Positions 14,965 to 24,293 of a stretch of DNA of 64,000 nt are shown here, piece by piece (position 1 is the stretch's first letter; every line of letters starts with the position of its first letter). This DNA is from Halorubellus sp. JP-L1 (GTDB lineage: Archaea; Halobacteriota; Halobacteria; Halobacteriales; Natrialbaceae): assembly GCF_011440375.1 (NCBI RefSeq), contig NZ_JAAOIR010000002.1, positions 744,001-808,000 on the forward strand, written 5' to 3'. The notes beneath the pieces were generated by a model that was given only the letters and a program-made list of their open reading frames with translations, searched no databases and was not told the DNA's origin. The translations under genes were made by a program, and so were the position numbers.

Positions 14965-17298
14965 ATGGCAGTACTGTGGCTGGACGACATCAGAGCCAGC
15001 GACCTCGAGCGCGTCGGCGGAAAAGGGGCCTCCCTCGGTGAACTGACCGCCGCCGGACTCCCGGTCCCGCCGGGGTTCGTCGTGTCCGCGGACACCTACC
15101 GGACGTTCATCGAGGAGGCCGGCATCGCCGACGAACTCTTCGAGGCCGTCGACGTCGACGTCGACGACACCGAAGCGCTCGCCGAAGCCCAGGAGCGGGC
15201 GAGCGAGCTCATCCTGAACTCGCCGTTCCCCGACGAACTCCGCGAGGAGATCCTCGGCGCGTACGCGGACCTCGGCGACGGCGAGGAGTTCGTCGCCGTG
15301 CGCTCCTCGGCGACCGCCGAAGACCTCCCCGACGCCTCCTTCGCCGGACAACAGGAGACGTTCCTCAACATCCGGGCGGACGACCTCCTGGAGCGCGTTC
15401 GCGAGTGCTGGGCGAGCCTGTTCACGCAACGCGCGATCTACTACCGGAAACAGCAGGGGTTCGCGCACAGCGACGTCAACATCGCGGTCGTCGTCCAGCA
15501 GATGGTGGACGCGGAGAAGTCCGGCGTGATGTTCACCAGTCACCCCTCGACGGGCGAACCGAAGATGATCGTCGAGTCCGCGTGGGGGCTCGGCGAAGCG
15601 GTCGTCTCCGGGTCCGTGTCGCCGGACAACTACGTCCTCGACCGCCAGACGGGGACCGTCGAGGAGGTGACGGTCGCGGACAAGAAGGTGATGATGGAGA
15701 AGGACGACGAGACCGGCGAGACCGTCGAACGCGAGGTCCCCGAGAGCGACCGGGAGCGGCGCGTCCTGACCGACGAGGAGCTCGGCGCGCTCCAGGAGCT
15801 CGGCGAGACCGTCGAGACGCACTACGATACGCCCCAGGACGTCGAGTGGGCGATCGTCGACGACGAGGTCTACATGCTGCAGTCCCGCCCCATCACGACG
15901 ATCGCGGACGACGTCGAGGACGCCGGCGACACGCGCGTCGACGCAGGGGTCGACGTGGGTGCCGAGGACGCGAACGAGACGGCGGCAGTCGACGGGGCGA
16001 GCACGACGACCGACGGCGGGAGCGGCGACGTCCTCGTCTCCGGTCTCGGGTCCAGTCCCGGCATCGCTAGTGGCGCGGCGCGGATCGTGAAGAAGCTCGA
16101 CCAGCTCGACAAGGTCGAGGAGGGCGACATCATCGTCACCGAGATGACGACGCCGGACATGGTGCCGGCGATGAAGCGCGCGGCGGGCATCGTCACGGAC
16201 GAGGGCGGGATGACGAGTCACGCCGCCATCGTCTCGCGGGAACTCGGCGTCCCAGCGGTCGTCGGCGCGGGCGACGGCACGACCGCGCTCGCCGACGGCC
16301 AGACGATCACGATCGACGGCGACAAGGGCACGATCCGCGAGGGCGCGGTCGAGACCCCCGACGAGGAGCGCGAACCCGTCGAGGAGGTCCGCCCGCAGGC
16401 GCCCGTGAAGCCGATGACCGCGACCGAAGTGAAGGTCAACGTCTCCATCCCCGAAGCCGGCGATCGTGCGGCGGCGACGGGCGCGGACGGCGTCGGGCTG
16501 CTCCGCATGGAGCACATGATCATGTCGACGAACAAGACGCCGGAGAAGTACGTCGCGGATCACGGCGTCGACGCGTACGTCGACGAGATCATCGACGGCA
16601 TCCAGCGCGTCGCCGAAGAGTTCTACCCGCGCCCCGTCAGGGTGCGGACGCTAGACGCCCCGACCGACGAGTTCCGACAGCTCCAGGGCGGCGAGGACGA
16701 ACCCGAAGAGCACAACCCGATGCTGGGGTACCGCGGCATCCGGCGGAGTCTGGACGCGCCCGAGACGTTCAAGCACGAACTCGAGGCGTTCCGTCGCATG
16801 TACTCGATGGGGTACGACAACGTCGAACTGATGCTGCCGCTCGTGAACGACGCCGAGGACGTGATTCGAGCGAAGGCGCTCATGGAGGAGGCCGGCATCG
16901 ACCCGGAGAAGCGCACGTGGGGCGTGATGATCGAGACGCCGAGTTCCGCGCTCTGCGTGGAGGAGATGGCGGCGGCCGGCATCGACTTCGCGAGCTTCGG
17001 GACGAACGACCTCACCCAGTACACGCTCGCGGTCGACCGGAACAACGGCCGGGTCGCCAATCGCTTCGACGAACTCCACCCGGCGGTCCTGGAGCTCATC
17101 GGGCGGACGATCGAGACGTGCCGCGAGCACGACGTCGACACGTCGATCTGCGGGCAAGCCGGTTCGAAGCCCGAGATGGTGCGGTACCTCGTGAACGAGG
17201 GCGTGTCCAGTATCTCCGCGAACATCGACGCGGTCCGGGACGTCCAGCACGAGGTCAAGCGCGTCGAGCAGAAGCTCCTCCTCGACGACGTCCGCTGA
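14965..17298 (+). CDS. ppsA: Phosphoenolpyruvate synthase
   Basis: Converts pyruvate, ATP and water to PEP, AMP and phosphate, the entry to gluconeogenesis. Domains in order are the ATP-grasp nucleotide-binding domain (about 1-330, with GGKGASLGEL and VRSSATAEDLP), the swivelling phospho-His domain (about 370-470, GGMTSHAA with His419) and the PEP/pyruvate TIM barrel (about 480-770, ending with the SICGQAGSKPEMV motif). The 777-residue length is normal. ATG 14965 begins MAVLWLDDI, the family start; an upstream in-frame ATG at 14902 falls inside the hairpin region. An acidic Thr/Ala linker (about 315-355) sits between the first two domains. Pyruvate kinase, the opposing enzyme, is 7 kb downstream. 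Confidence 0.95.
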   Translation: MAVLWLDDIRASDLERVGGKGASLGELTAAGLPVPPGFVVSADTYRTFIEEAGIADELFEAVDVDVDDTEALAEAQERASELILNSPFPDELREEILGAYADLGDGEEFVAVRSSATAEDLPDASFAGQQETFLNIRADDLLERVRECWASLFTQRAIYYRKQQGFAHSDVNIAVVVQQMVDAEKSGVMFTSHPSTGEPKMIVESAWGLGEAVVSGSVSPDNYVLDRQTGTVEEVTVADKKVMMEKDDETGETVEREVPESDRERRVLTDEELGALQELGETVETHYDTPQDVEWAIVDDEVYMLQSRPITTIADDVEDAGDTRVDAGVDVGAEDANETAAVDGASTTTDGGSGDVLVSGLGSSPGIASGAARIVKKLDQLDKVEEGDIIVTEMTTPDMVPAMKRAAGIVTDEGGMTSHAAIVSRELGVPAVVGAGDGTTALADGQTITIDGDKGTIREGAVETPDEEREPVEEVRPQAPVKPMTATEVKVNVSIPEAGDRAAATGADGVGLLRMEHMIMSTNKTPEKYVADHGVDAYVDEIIDGIQRVAEEFYPRPVRVRTLDAPTDEFRQLQGGEDEPEEHNPMLGYRGIRRSLDAPETFKHELEAFRRMYSMGYDNVELMLPLVNDAEDVIRAKALMEEAGIDPEKRTWGVMIETPSSALCVEEMAAAGIDFASFGTNDLTQYTLAVDRNNGRVANRFDELHPAVLELIGRTIETCREHDVDTSICGQAGSKPEMVRYLVNEGVSSISANIDAVRDVQHEVKRVEQKLLLDDVR

Positions 17299-17400
17299 CG
17301 CGACCACGGCCGCCGGAGCTGTCGTCACGCCACTTGCACACGTGGCCCGTTCGTTCGCCGAACCAAGAGATACTTACGCCCGGCCGGGACCAGTCCATAC

Positions 17401-18606
17401 ATGGATACAGGGAGAGCCCTCCTCGTCGTGGCCGTCGCGGCGATGCTCGCACTCGCTGGCTGCAACGGCGGGCAGACGACGGCGACGACGGCGACGACCG
17501 ACGGTGACACGACCGACCCCGGTACGAACGGCACCACGGACGGCGGCGCCGACACCGGATTCGACGACGTCGACACGCCGTCGTGGATGACCGCCGACGG
17601 CGTCAACGGCACGAAACTGCTCGCCGCACACCACGGCTCGCTCTCGGGGACGAGCTACCGCGTGGAGACGTTCCAGAACTCCACTGGCATCCTCTCGATG
17701 GAACGCAACGGCGTGCAGCGCGTCGGTGCGAACGGGAACACGGTCTACGAGTACGAGACGAAGACGGCGCAGGGCAACTCGACGACGCGCGCGTTCGTCA
17801 ACGACACGTGGGTACTCACCGAGAGTTCGAACGCCACTCGAACGGTCTACAGCGACTACCGCATCGACGATAGCGCGTCGTCGCTGAACTACTCGCAGCA
17901 ACTCGTCCAGTACGTTCGCCTCGGCGACTTCGCGGTGAACCGCACGTTCCAGGTCGACGGCGAGACGCGCATCGAGTACGTCGCCCGGAACGCGTCGGAC
18001 GTCCGGGGCGCGCAGGCGATCACGTCCTACGACGGCCGGTTCGTCGTGTCGCCGAACGGGCGCATCCACGAACTCTCCGTGAACGCGACCCAGGAGGCAC
18101 AGTACGGGAACGCGACGTCGTCGTTCGAGTTCCGTCTCGCGGAGGTCGGTGGCGTGGACGTCGCCACGCCGTCGTGGGTCGGGACGATCCGCGAGGAGGC
18201 GACGACCGTGGACTTCTCCTACGAGTACAACGGGAGCGTCCTGGCGATCACGCACGAGGGCGGTGACACCGTCGCGGCAGGGACGCAACTCGTCCTCACG
18301 CCGACCGAGGGCCAGGGCGTCGCGTTCACGCGACTTCCGGAGGCGTTCGAAGCCGGCGAGACGATCTACGTCGCTTCGGCCGGCGGCCGCGACCTGAACG
18401 TCACGTTCGGGTCGCCGCCGGCGTTCGACGGTGGCATCGGCGGGTCCGTGAACCTCGCGATGTACGGCGACCAGGGCGAGGTCGTCGTACGGACGGAAGT
18501 CGGTCCGACGACGAACGGGAGCGTCGGGTCGCTCGCGCCCGTCACCGAGGTCGGCGTGGTCGGGTCGGCGGACGGCGTCGGTGTGGCGGGCGCACCAGTC
18601 GCCTGA
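17401..18606 (+). CDS. Haloarchaeal secreted lipoprotein, unknown function
   Basis: Predicted surface lipoprotein, 401 aa. A signal peptide ends in a lipobox LAGC with the modified Cys at residue 21. A Thr/Asp/Gly-rich linker (about 22-60), probably O-glycosylated, is followed by a beta-rich body with many N-x-S/T sequons (for example NGT, NST, NAT, NYS, NRT). The pattern resembles a family of haloarchaeal lipoproteins with sterol-carrier or LolA-like folds, but I cannot show that from the sequence. The start ATG 17401 follows the TATA-like GATACTTAC by about 27 nt. No operon partner is evident. Confidence 0.75.
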   Translation: MDTGRALLVVAVAAMLALAGCNGGQTTATTATTDGDTTDPGTNGTTDGGADTGFDDVDTPSWMTADGVNGTKLLAAHHGSLSGTSYRVETFQNSTGILSMERNGVQRVGANGNTVYEYETKTAQGNSTTRAFVNDTWVLTESSNATRTVYSDYRIDDSASSLNYSQQLVQYVRLGDFAVNRTFQVDGETRIEYVARNASDVRGAQAITSYDGRFVVSPNGRIHELSVNATQEAQYGNATSSFEFRLAEVGGVDVATPSWVGTIREEATTVDFSYEYNGSVLAITHEGGDTVAAGTQLVLTPTEGQGVAFTRLPEAFEAGETIYVASAGGRDLNVTFGSPPAFDGGIGGSVNLAMYGDQGEVVVRTEVGPTTNGSVGSLAPVTEVGVVGSADGVGVAGAPVA

Positions 18607-18719
18607 CCGGGGCCCCGTCCAATCGGTGTACCGAGTGCGTCCGCACCGCTCGCGGCCGGTCTCGCCGCAGTGACTTCTCGAAACAAAACTGATAAACTGT
18701 GGACGACGAACGTGTCTGT

Positions 18720-19796
18720 ATGCGCGGCCAACCGCAGGACTTCGACCGGGTGCTCTCCTCGATGTGCACGGAACCGCACCCGGCGGCTCGCGAGGCCGCG
18801 GAGCGATTTCTCGCGACGAACCCGGGCGACCCCGCGACGTACCAGTCCGTCGCCGACCTCGAGACCGAGGTCGTCGAGATGCTCGGTGACGTGGTTGGCG
18901 TCGCCGACCCGTCGGGGTACGTCGCCTCCGGTGGGACGGAGGCGAACATCCAGGCGGTGCGGATGGCGCGGAACCGCGCGGTGACGCAGACGCCGAACGT
19001 CGTCGTGCCCGAGAGCGCGCACTTCTCGTTCAAGAAGGCGGCGGACGTGCTCGGCGTGGAACTTCGCGTCACGTCGCTGGAGGACGATTACACGGCGGAC
19101 GTCGGGGCCGTCGAGCGGTTCTGCGACGAGGATACGGTGCTGGTCGTCGGCGTCGCGGGGTCGACGGAGTACGGGCGCGTCGACCCGATCCCGGAGCTGG
19201 CGGCGGTCGGGCACGAGTACGGCGCGCTCGTGCACGTCGACGCGGCCTGGGGCGGGTTCGTGCTGCCGTTCACGGACCACGACTGGAGTTTCGCGGACGC
19301 ATCCATCGATACGATGACGATCGACCCGCACAAGATGGGGCAGGCCGCCATCCCGGCCGGCGGGCTGCTCGCGCGCGACGCCGAGCTGTTCGACGCGCTC
19401 GCGGTGGATACGCCGTACCTCGAGTCGGCGTCGCAGGCGACGCTCACGGGGACGCGGTCGGGCGCTGGCGTGGCGAGCGCGCACGCGGCCTTGCGGGCGC
19501 TCTGGCCGGACGGCTATCGGGAGGCGTCCCAACGCGCGCAGGCGAACGCCGAGTGGCTCGCGGACGCGCTCGCAGCCGCCGGCCTGAACGTCGTCGACCC
19601 GGAGCTCCCGCTGGTCGCGGCGAGCGTCACCGACGAGGCGTTCGAGGCGCTCCGCGAGCGCGAGTGGCGGCTCTCGCGGACGAGCGACGGCGAACTCCGC
19701 GTCGTCTGCATGCCCCACGTCACGCGGGAGATGCTGGAGTCGTTCGTCGCGGACGTCGAGTCGGTGACTGCGACGGTCGCGCGCGGCGGTCGGTGA
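18720..19796 (+). CDS. mfnA: PLP-dependent L-tyrosine/L-aspartate decarboxylase (MfnA family)
   Basis: Group II PLP decarboxylase, 358 aa. The cofactor lysine is K205 in TIDPHKMGQ, and HVDAAWGGF carries the Asp and Ala that contact the pyridine ring. SGGTEAN near residue 73 binds the phosphate. Archaeal MfnA makes tyramine for methanofuran in methanogens, but haloarchaea lack methanofuran. Aspartate decarboxylation to beta-alanine for coenzyme A is the likelier role here (inference from known archaeal homologues). The ATG at 18720 (MRGQPQDFD) is preferred over GTG 18699. Its last codons and stop are tandemly duplicated. Confidence 0.85.
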   Translation: MRGQPQDFDRVLSSMCTEPHPAAREAAERFLATNPGDPATYQSVADLETEVVEMLGDVVGVADPSGYVASGGTEANIQAVRMARNRAVTQTPNVVVPESAHFSFKKAADVLGVELRVTSLEDDYTADVGAVERFCDEDTVLVVGVAGSTEYGRVDPIPELAAVGHEYGALVHVDAAWGGFVLPFTDHDWSFADASIDTMTIDPHKMGQAAIPAGGLLARDAELFDALAVDTPYLESASQATLTGTRSGAGVASAHAALRALWPDGYREASQRAQANAEWLADALAAAGLNVVDPELPLVAASVTDEAFEALREREWRLSRTSDGELRVVCMPHVTREMLESFVADVESVTATVARGGR

Positions 19797-19819
19797 CTGC
19801 GACGGTCGCGCGCGGCGGT
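19762..19819 (+). repeat. 29-bp tandem duplication across the stop codon of the decarboxylase gene
   Basis: The 29-bp unit at 19762-19790 (last coding bases) is repeated without change at 19791-19819, which holds the last codon, the TGA and non-coding bases. 29 is not a multiple of three, so the second copy is read out of frame. Confidence 0.9.
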
Positions 19820-19929
19820 CTGTGACCGGTGCTTCTCGCGACCTGTGCGTCCACGAGACGGCGAGCGGTCGCGTCGCGAGTGCAGAAGACAAGGCTTAGG
19901 TTTCGTGCCGCGTCACGGTCGAGCAAACC

Positions 19930-20679
19930 GTGGTAGATGCCGCCCTCGCACTCGCGCCCGCTGGCGTCGACGCCCTCTTCGACGCCGCCGCTGCCCTCCA
20001 GGCGAGTGCCCCCCCGGTCGGCGGCGTCGACGTCGACGCTGCCGCGACATTGCTCTCCCAGGAGGCGACCACGACGACGCAGTGTGCGACGCCGAACGAG
20101 ACCGCTTCGACGAACGGGACGACGACCGTCCCGGCGAGACCCGAGTGCACGGACGGCCCCTGGTGGGAGTTCAAGTGGCTGGAGGGGCTGGTGCGGACCG
20201 CGACCGGCTGGGTGGGTCTCGGCATCGTCGCCCTCTACTCGTTCCTCATCGCGTTCGTCCTCCCGCTCCCGAGCGAGGTCGTATTGCTCGCCCCGATCAA
20301 CGTCGGGTTGCCGGCGTGGATGGAACTCGGCATCATCGTCCTCGTGAGTGGCGCGGGGAAGGCCGCCGGGAGCGTGTTCGCGTTCCACCTCGGACAGGAA
20401 GCCAAGGAGTCCGGCCCCGTCATCTCGTTCCTCCGCCGGTCGCGGTTCGACGTCGTCGAGTGGAGCGAGAAACAGACCGTCGAAATCGCACGCAAGTACG
20501 GCTACGTCGGGCTCGCACTGGCGCTCTGCGTTCCCGGGTTCCCGGACACCCTCTCGATCTACGCGTTCTCGGTGCTCGAGGAGGACTACGTGAAGTTCGC
20601 GCTCGCGACGTTCGCGGGCAGCGTCGGCCGCCTGGTGCTCTGGGCGGCGGGCGCGGAGGCGGTGCTCGCGATCATCTGA
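19930..20679 (+). CDS. VTT/DedA-like (YqaA) membrane protein
   Basis: Membrane protein with a VTT (SNARE-associated/DedA-type) domain, 249 aa. Seen are the re-entrant-loop motif SFLIAFVLPLPSEVVLLAP, the GAGKAAGSVFAFHLG second loop and the C-terminal GRLVLWAAG helix. The YqaA subgroup is favoured by length and by the region after the first loop. DedA-type proteins flip or recycle polyprenyl phosphate and other lipids (family knowledge). The first 85 residues are an unusual Ala/Thr-rich, cysteine-containing extension, perhaps extracellular. The GTG start at 19930 is the first in frame after the upstream promoter-like AAGGCTTA. Confidence 0.75.
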   Translation: MVDAALALAPAGVDALFDAAAALQASAPPVGGVDVDAAATLLSQEATTTTQCATPNETASTNGTTTVPARPECTDGPWWEFKWLEGLVRTATGWVGLGIVALYSFLIAFVLPLPSEVVLLAPINVGLPAWMELGIIVLVSGAGKAAGSVFAFHLGQEAKESGPVISFLRRSRFDVVEWSEKQTVEIARKYGYVGLALALCVPGFPDTLSIYAFSVLEEDYVKFALATFAGSVGRLVLWAAGAEAVLAII

Positions 20680-20734
20680 CGGGGCCGCGAACGCCGTTCC
20701 GTCGTGCTCTCGCATCGCTCGCGCGGACCACCCA

Positions 20735-20778
20735 CCAGTACGGTCTCGACGAGCGACCAGTACGGTCCCGACGAGCAC
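20735..20778 (+). repeat. 22-bp imperfect tandem repeat before metG
   Basis: Two copies of a 22-bp block starting CCAGTACGGT lie at 20735-20756 and 20757-20778, differing at two positions. They are 60-100 bp before the metG start, upstream of its probable TATA (GTTTTAGG, about 20805). Confidence 0.7.
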
Positions 20779-20836
20779 GCTCGGTATCGGGCACGAACCG
20801 GCGGGTTTTAGGCCCGCACCGACCGGAGGAATAGCC

Positions 20837-23053
20837 ATGAGCAGCGACGAGTACCCGACCGACGAGCCCGCGGTGGTGACGTGCGGGTTGCCGTACGCGA
20901 ACGGCGACCTCCACGTCGGTCACCTGCGGTCGTACACGGCAGGCGACGCGTACAGCCGCGCACTTCGAAAACTCGGCCAGCAGACGGCGTTCGTCAGCGG
21001 GTCGGACATGCACGGCACGCCGATCGCGGTCGGCGCGGAACAGGACGGCGTCGACCCGGAGACGTTCGCGATGGCGTACCACGAGCAGTACGAGGCGACG
21101 TTCCCGAAGTTCAACGTCGAGTTCGACAACTACGGGCACACGCACGACGAGACGAACATCGAGCTGACCCGGGAGATCGTCTCGACGCTCGAAGACGAGG
21201 GGTACGTGTACGAGAAGGAGATCAAGGTGGCGTGGGACCCCGAGGAGGACCAGCCGCTCCCCGACCGTTACGTTCGCGGGACGTGCCCGTACTGTGGGGA
21301 GACTGCACGTGGCGACGAGTGCGACGAGGGCTGCGGCCGTCACCTCGAACCGGGCGAGATCGAGGACCCCGTGAGTACGATAACGGGCAACAGCGCGGAG
21401 TACCGCGACCGCGAGCACAAGTTCTTCGCGGTGAGCGACCTCAGCGACTACCTCACGGAGTTCCTCGACGGCCTGGAGGGGACGAGCAACGCCCGGAACC
21501 AGCCCCGGGAGTGGATCGAGAGCGGCCTCCAGGACTGGTGCATCACGCGAGACATGGACTGGGGAATCGACTACCCCGGCGCGGAGGACGACCTCGTGCT
21601 GTACGTGTGGGTGGACGCGCCGATCGAGTACGTCTCGTCGACGAAGCAGTACAGCGAACGCGTCGGCGCGGAAACCTACGACTGGGAGGCGGTCTGGAAG
21701 CCGCAGGCGACGGACGGCGACGGCGAGGTCGACGCCGCCGCGGGTGCGCCCGGCGCGACCGACGCGACCGACGCGGATGCGGCTGGGAGTCGAAACGGCG
21801 AGATAATCCACGTCATCGGACGGGACATCATCCAGCACCACACGATCTTCTGGCCCGCGATGCTGCACGTCGCCGGCTACACAGCCCCGCGCGCCGTCTG
21901 TGCGACCGGGTTCGTGACGATCAACGGGAAGGGCCTCTCCACCAGCCGGAATCGTGCGATCTGGGCGCAGGAGTACCTCGACGAGGGGTTCCACCCGGAC
22001 CTGCTGCGGTACTACCTGACGACGATGGGCGGGTTCCAGCAGGACCTCGACTTCTCCTGGGAGCGGTTCGCCGAGCGCGTGAACGGCGAACTCGTCGGGA
22101 CCGTCGGGAACTTCTTCTACCGGAGCCTGCTGTTCGCGGCGCGGAACTTCGACGGAACCCCCGAGGTCGACGTGAGCGAGGACGTCGCCGAGCGAATCGA
22201 GGCGGCAATCGACGAGTTCCGGGACGCGGTCAACGAGTACGACCTCCGCGAGGGGAGCGAGGCGGGCGTGCGGCTCGCGCGCTTCGGGAACGAGTACATC
22301 CAGGGCCACGAGCCTTGGAAGCTCGAGGACGGCGGTGCGGAGCAAGCGCAGGTGATCCGGGACTGCGTGCAGGTCGCGAAGGCCGTCGCGGTCCTCGTCG
22401 AGCCGTTCATGCCGGAGAAGGCCGACCGCGCGTTCGCGCAGCTCGGCGAGGACGTCGACGCCAGCGAGGTCACGCTCGAGGCGGCGACCGAGGCGCCGGG
22501 CGCGTTCGGCGAGCCCGACGAGCTGTTCGAGCAGGTCGAGGACGAGCGCGTCGACGAACTCGAGGCGGCGCTCGCGGAGAAGATCGCGGCCGCCGAAGAC
22601 GACGCGGACGACGGCGACGCGGACGCGGACGACGGCGACGCGGACGACGGCGACGCGGACGCGGCCGAGACCGAAAGCGACGACTCGACGGCGAGCGAAG
22701 ATGCGAGCATGACGGACGTCGAACCTCTCAGCGAGGACCGCATCAGTTTCGACGAGTTCCAGGCGATGGACCTCCGCGTCGGCCGCGTCGAGGCCGCCGA
22801 GCCAATTGAGGGCGCGGACAAGCTCGCGAAACTCGACGTCGACCTCGGCGCCGAGACGCGGACCGTCGTCGCAGGCATCAAGCAACTCCACGACCTCGAC
22901 GACCTCCCGGGGACGAAGGTCGTCGTCGTGGCGAACATGGAGCAGAACGAGCTGTTCGGCGTGGAGTCCAACGGGATGGTGCTCGCCGCGGGCGAGGACG
23001 CCGACCTCCTGACGACGCACGGCGACTCGGAGCCGGGCACGAAGGTCCGCTAG
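20837..23053 (+). CDS. metG: Methionyl-tRNA synthetase
   Basis: Class I synthetase that charges tRNA-Met, 738 aa. The HIGH-type motif is HVGH in LPYANGDLHVGHLRSYTAGD (about residues 15-34). The zinc knuckle CPYCGETARGDECDEGC lies near 150-170, and the KMSKS-equivalent is LSTSR in GLSTSRNRAIW (about 367), the usual archaeal variant. An anticodon-binding helical domain follows. The last 105 residues form a tRNA-binding OB domain (Trbp111/EMAPII type) joined by an acidic linker. That linker (about 588-615) is built from GDADADD repeats, and a second Asp/Ala-rich insertion lies inside the catalytic domain (about 293-323). Start is ATG 20837, preceded by GGAGGA. Confidence 0.95.
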   Translation: MSSDEYPTDEPAVVTCGLPYANGDLHVGHLRSYTAGDAYSRALRKLGQQTAFVSGSDMHGTPIAVGAEQDGVDPETFAMAYHEQYEATFPKFNVEFDNYGHTHDETNIELTREIVSTLEDEGYVYEKEIKVAWDPEEDQPLPDRYVRGTCPYCGETARGDECDEGCGRHLEPGEIEDPVSTITGNSAEYRDREHKFFAVSDLSDYLTEFLDGLEGTSNARNQPREWIESGLQDWCITRDMDWGIDYPGAEDDLVLYVWVDAPIEYVSSTKQYSERVGAETYDWEAVWKPQATDGDGEVDAAAGAPGATDATDADAAGSRNGEIIHVIGRDIIQHHTIFWPAMLHVAGYTAPRAVCATGFVTINGKGLSTSRNRAIWAQEYLDEGFHPDLLRYYLTTMGGFQQDLDFSWERFAERVNGELVGTVGNFFYRSLLFAARNFDGTPEVDVSEDVAERIEAAIDEFRDAVNEYDLREGSEAGVRLARFGNEYIQGHEPWKLEDGGAEQAQVIRDCVQVAKAVAVLVEPFMPEKADRAFAQLGEDVDASEVTLEAATEAPGAFGEPDELFEQVEDERVDELEAALAEKIAAAEDDADDGDADADDGDADDGDADAAETESDDSTASEDASMTDVEPLSEDRISFDEFQAMDLRVGRVEAAEPIEGADKLAKLDVDLGAETRTVVAGIKQLHDLDDLPGTKVVVVANMEQNELFGVESNGMVLAAGEDADLLTTHGDSEPGTKVR

Positions 23054-23145
23054 CCTGATTTCCCGGCTCGATTCGAACGGACGGCGTCGCGGACGCCGGG
23101 CATGTCGGGGTGGCGTTCTCGCGGCGGTCCGGTACTAGTCCTCTT

Positions 23146-23163
23146 GTACTTACTTTCAAGTAC
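23146..23163 (+). promoter_or_regulatory. Inverted repeat in the promoter of the CNNM gene
   Basis: GTACTT-ACTTTC-AAGTAC is a perfect 6-6-6 inverted repeat centred about 35 bp before the ATG at 23189, where TATA/BRE would be expected. It could be an operator, or the AT-rich core could itself be the TATA box. Confidence 0.45.
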
Positions 23164-23188
23164 CAGGTGGTTCGACGGTCCTGATGTG

Positions 23189-24250
23189 ATGAACACAGTC
23201 GAGGTAGCGGTGCGTCTGCTCGCTGGGGTGGGACTGATCCTCGCGAACGGGTTCTTCGTCGCGATCGAGTTCGCGTTGACGCGCGCTCGCCAGTTCTCCG
23301 AGCGCGAGTTCGTCGGCGACGGCGCCGGCGGGGCGCTCGAGCGCGCGTGGGAGATGACGCAGGAACTAGAGCTCTACCTGACGACGTGCCAGGTCGGGAT
23401 CACGGCGTCGAGCATCGCGGTGGGGATCGTCGCCGAGCCGGCGCTCGCGGCGATCTTCGAGCCGGTGTTTGCGAACACGGCGTTCGCGTCCGTCGGCGCC
23501 GGCGCGGTGATCGCGTTCCTCATCATCAACCTCGTGCACCTCACGCACGGCGAGCAGACGCCGACGTACCTCGGCGTCGAGCGCTCGCGGTTCGTCTGCC
23601 GGTACGGCGCGACGCCGCTGTACTGGTTCCATCGCGCGATCTCGCCGATCATCGCGCTCGGCGACTACGTGGCGAAGCTGACGCTGAAGCTGTTCGGCGT
23701 CGAGATGACGGGCGCGTGGCTGGAGACGGAGGAGGACGTGATCGAGTCCCGCGCGGACCTCCGGAACCGACTCGGGTCGGTGCTCGACGAGGGCGACCTG
23801 TCCGAGGAACGCCAGGAGGAGGTGATGAACGCGCTCGCGATAGGCGAGCAGCCGGTCCGGGACGTGATGGTGCCCGCCGACGACGTCGTCGCGCTGTCGA
23901 CGGCCGTCGACGCCGAGGAGAACCGGCGGCGGATGGCCGAGCAGCCCCAGACGCGGTACCCGCTCGTCGGCGAGGACCTCACCGAGTTCGAGGGGATCGT
24001 CTACCTGCCGGCGTTCGCCGAGCATCCTGGGGCGTTCGATGGCGGGGACGTGGACCTCGAATCGCTCGCGGCGCCACCGATGACGCTCTCGCCGGACGTG
24101 GACGTCAGCGACGCGATCGACCAGTTCCAGGCGGAGGGCCAGGAGCTGGCGCTCGTGTTCGAGGACGGCGAGGTCGTCGGTCTGGTCACGGTGACGGACC
24201 TCCTCGAGTCCGTGACCGGTGACGTCGAGGATCCGCTGGACGCGCACTGA
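23189..24250 (+). CDS. CNNM/CBS-domain membrane protein (CorB-like)
   Basis: DUF21/CNNM transporter-type protein, 353 aa. The N-terminal membrane domain (about 1-175) includes NGFFVAIEFALTRAR, the polar LYLTTCQVGITASSIAVGI helix pair and HLTHGEQTPTYLGV, signatures of the family. Two CBS domains follow (about 220-350), ending with LVTVTDLLE; these usually bind ATP or AMP. Family members export Mg2+ in characterised cases. I chose ATG 23189 because the first helix starts there and an inverted repeat/TATA region lies just before; a longer frame begins at 23102. Convergent or co-directional neighbours do not suggest an operon. Confidence 0.85.
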   Translation: MNTVEVAVRLLAGVGLILANGFFVAIEFALTRARQFSEREFVGDGAGGALERAWEMTQELELYLTTCQVGITASSIAVGIVAEPALAAIFEPVFANTAFASVGAGAVIAFLIINLVHLTHGEQTPTYLGVERSRFVCRYGATPLYWFHRAISPIIALGDYVAKLTLKLFGVEMTGAWLETEEDVIESRADLRNRLGSVLDEGDLSEERQEEVMNALAIGEQPVRDVMVPADDVVALSTAVDAEENRRRMAEQPQTRYPLVGEDLTEFEGIVYLPAFAEHPGAFDGGDVDLESLAAPPMTLSPDVDVSDAIDQFQAEGQELALVFEDGEVVGLVTVTDLLESVTGDVEDPLDAH

Positions 24251-24293
24251 GACGGCGTCAGGCGGGCGTCGGCGAGACGGCGACGGGAGCGGG

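Noticed and set aside
14790-16563. Long minus-strand open frame running through ppsA
   Set aside because: It is the antisense shadow of ppsA; only its last 211 codons (from 14787) look like a real membrane protein.
21930-21965. Missing KMSKS lysine in MetRS as a sign of inactivity
   Set aside because: LSTSRN at this place is the usual archaeal variant, so it is not unusual.
20672-23020. 782-codon open frame opposite metG
   Set aside because: Antisense shadow rich in Arg, Val and Leu with no motif; metG is certain.
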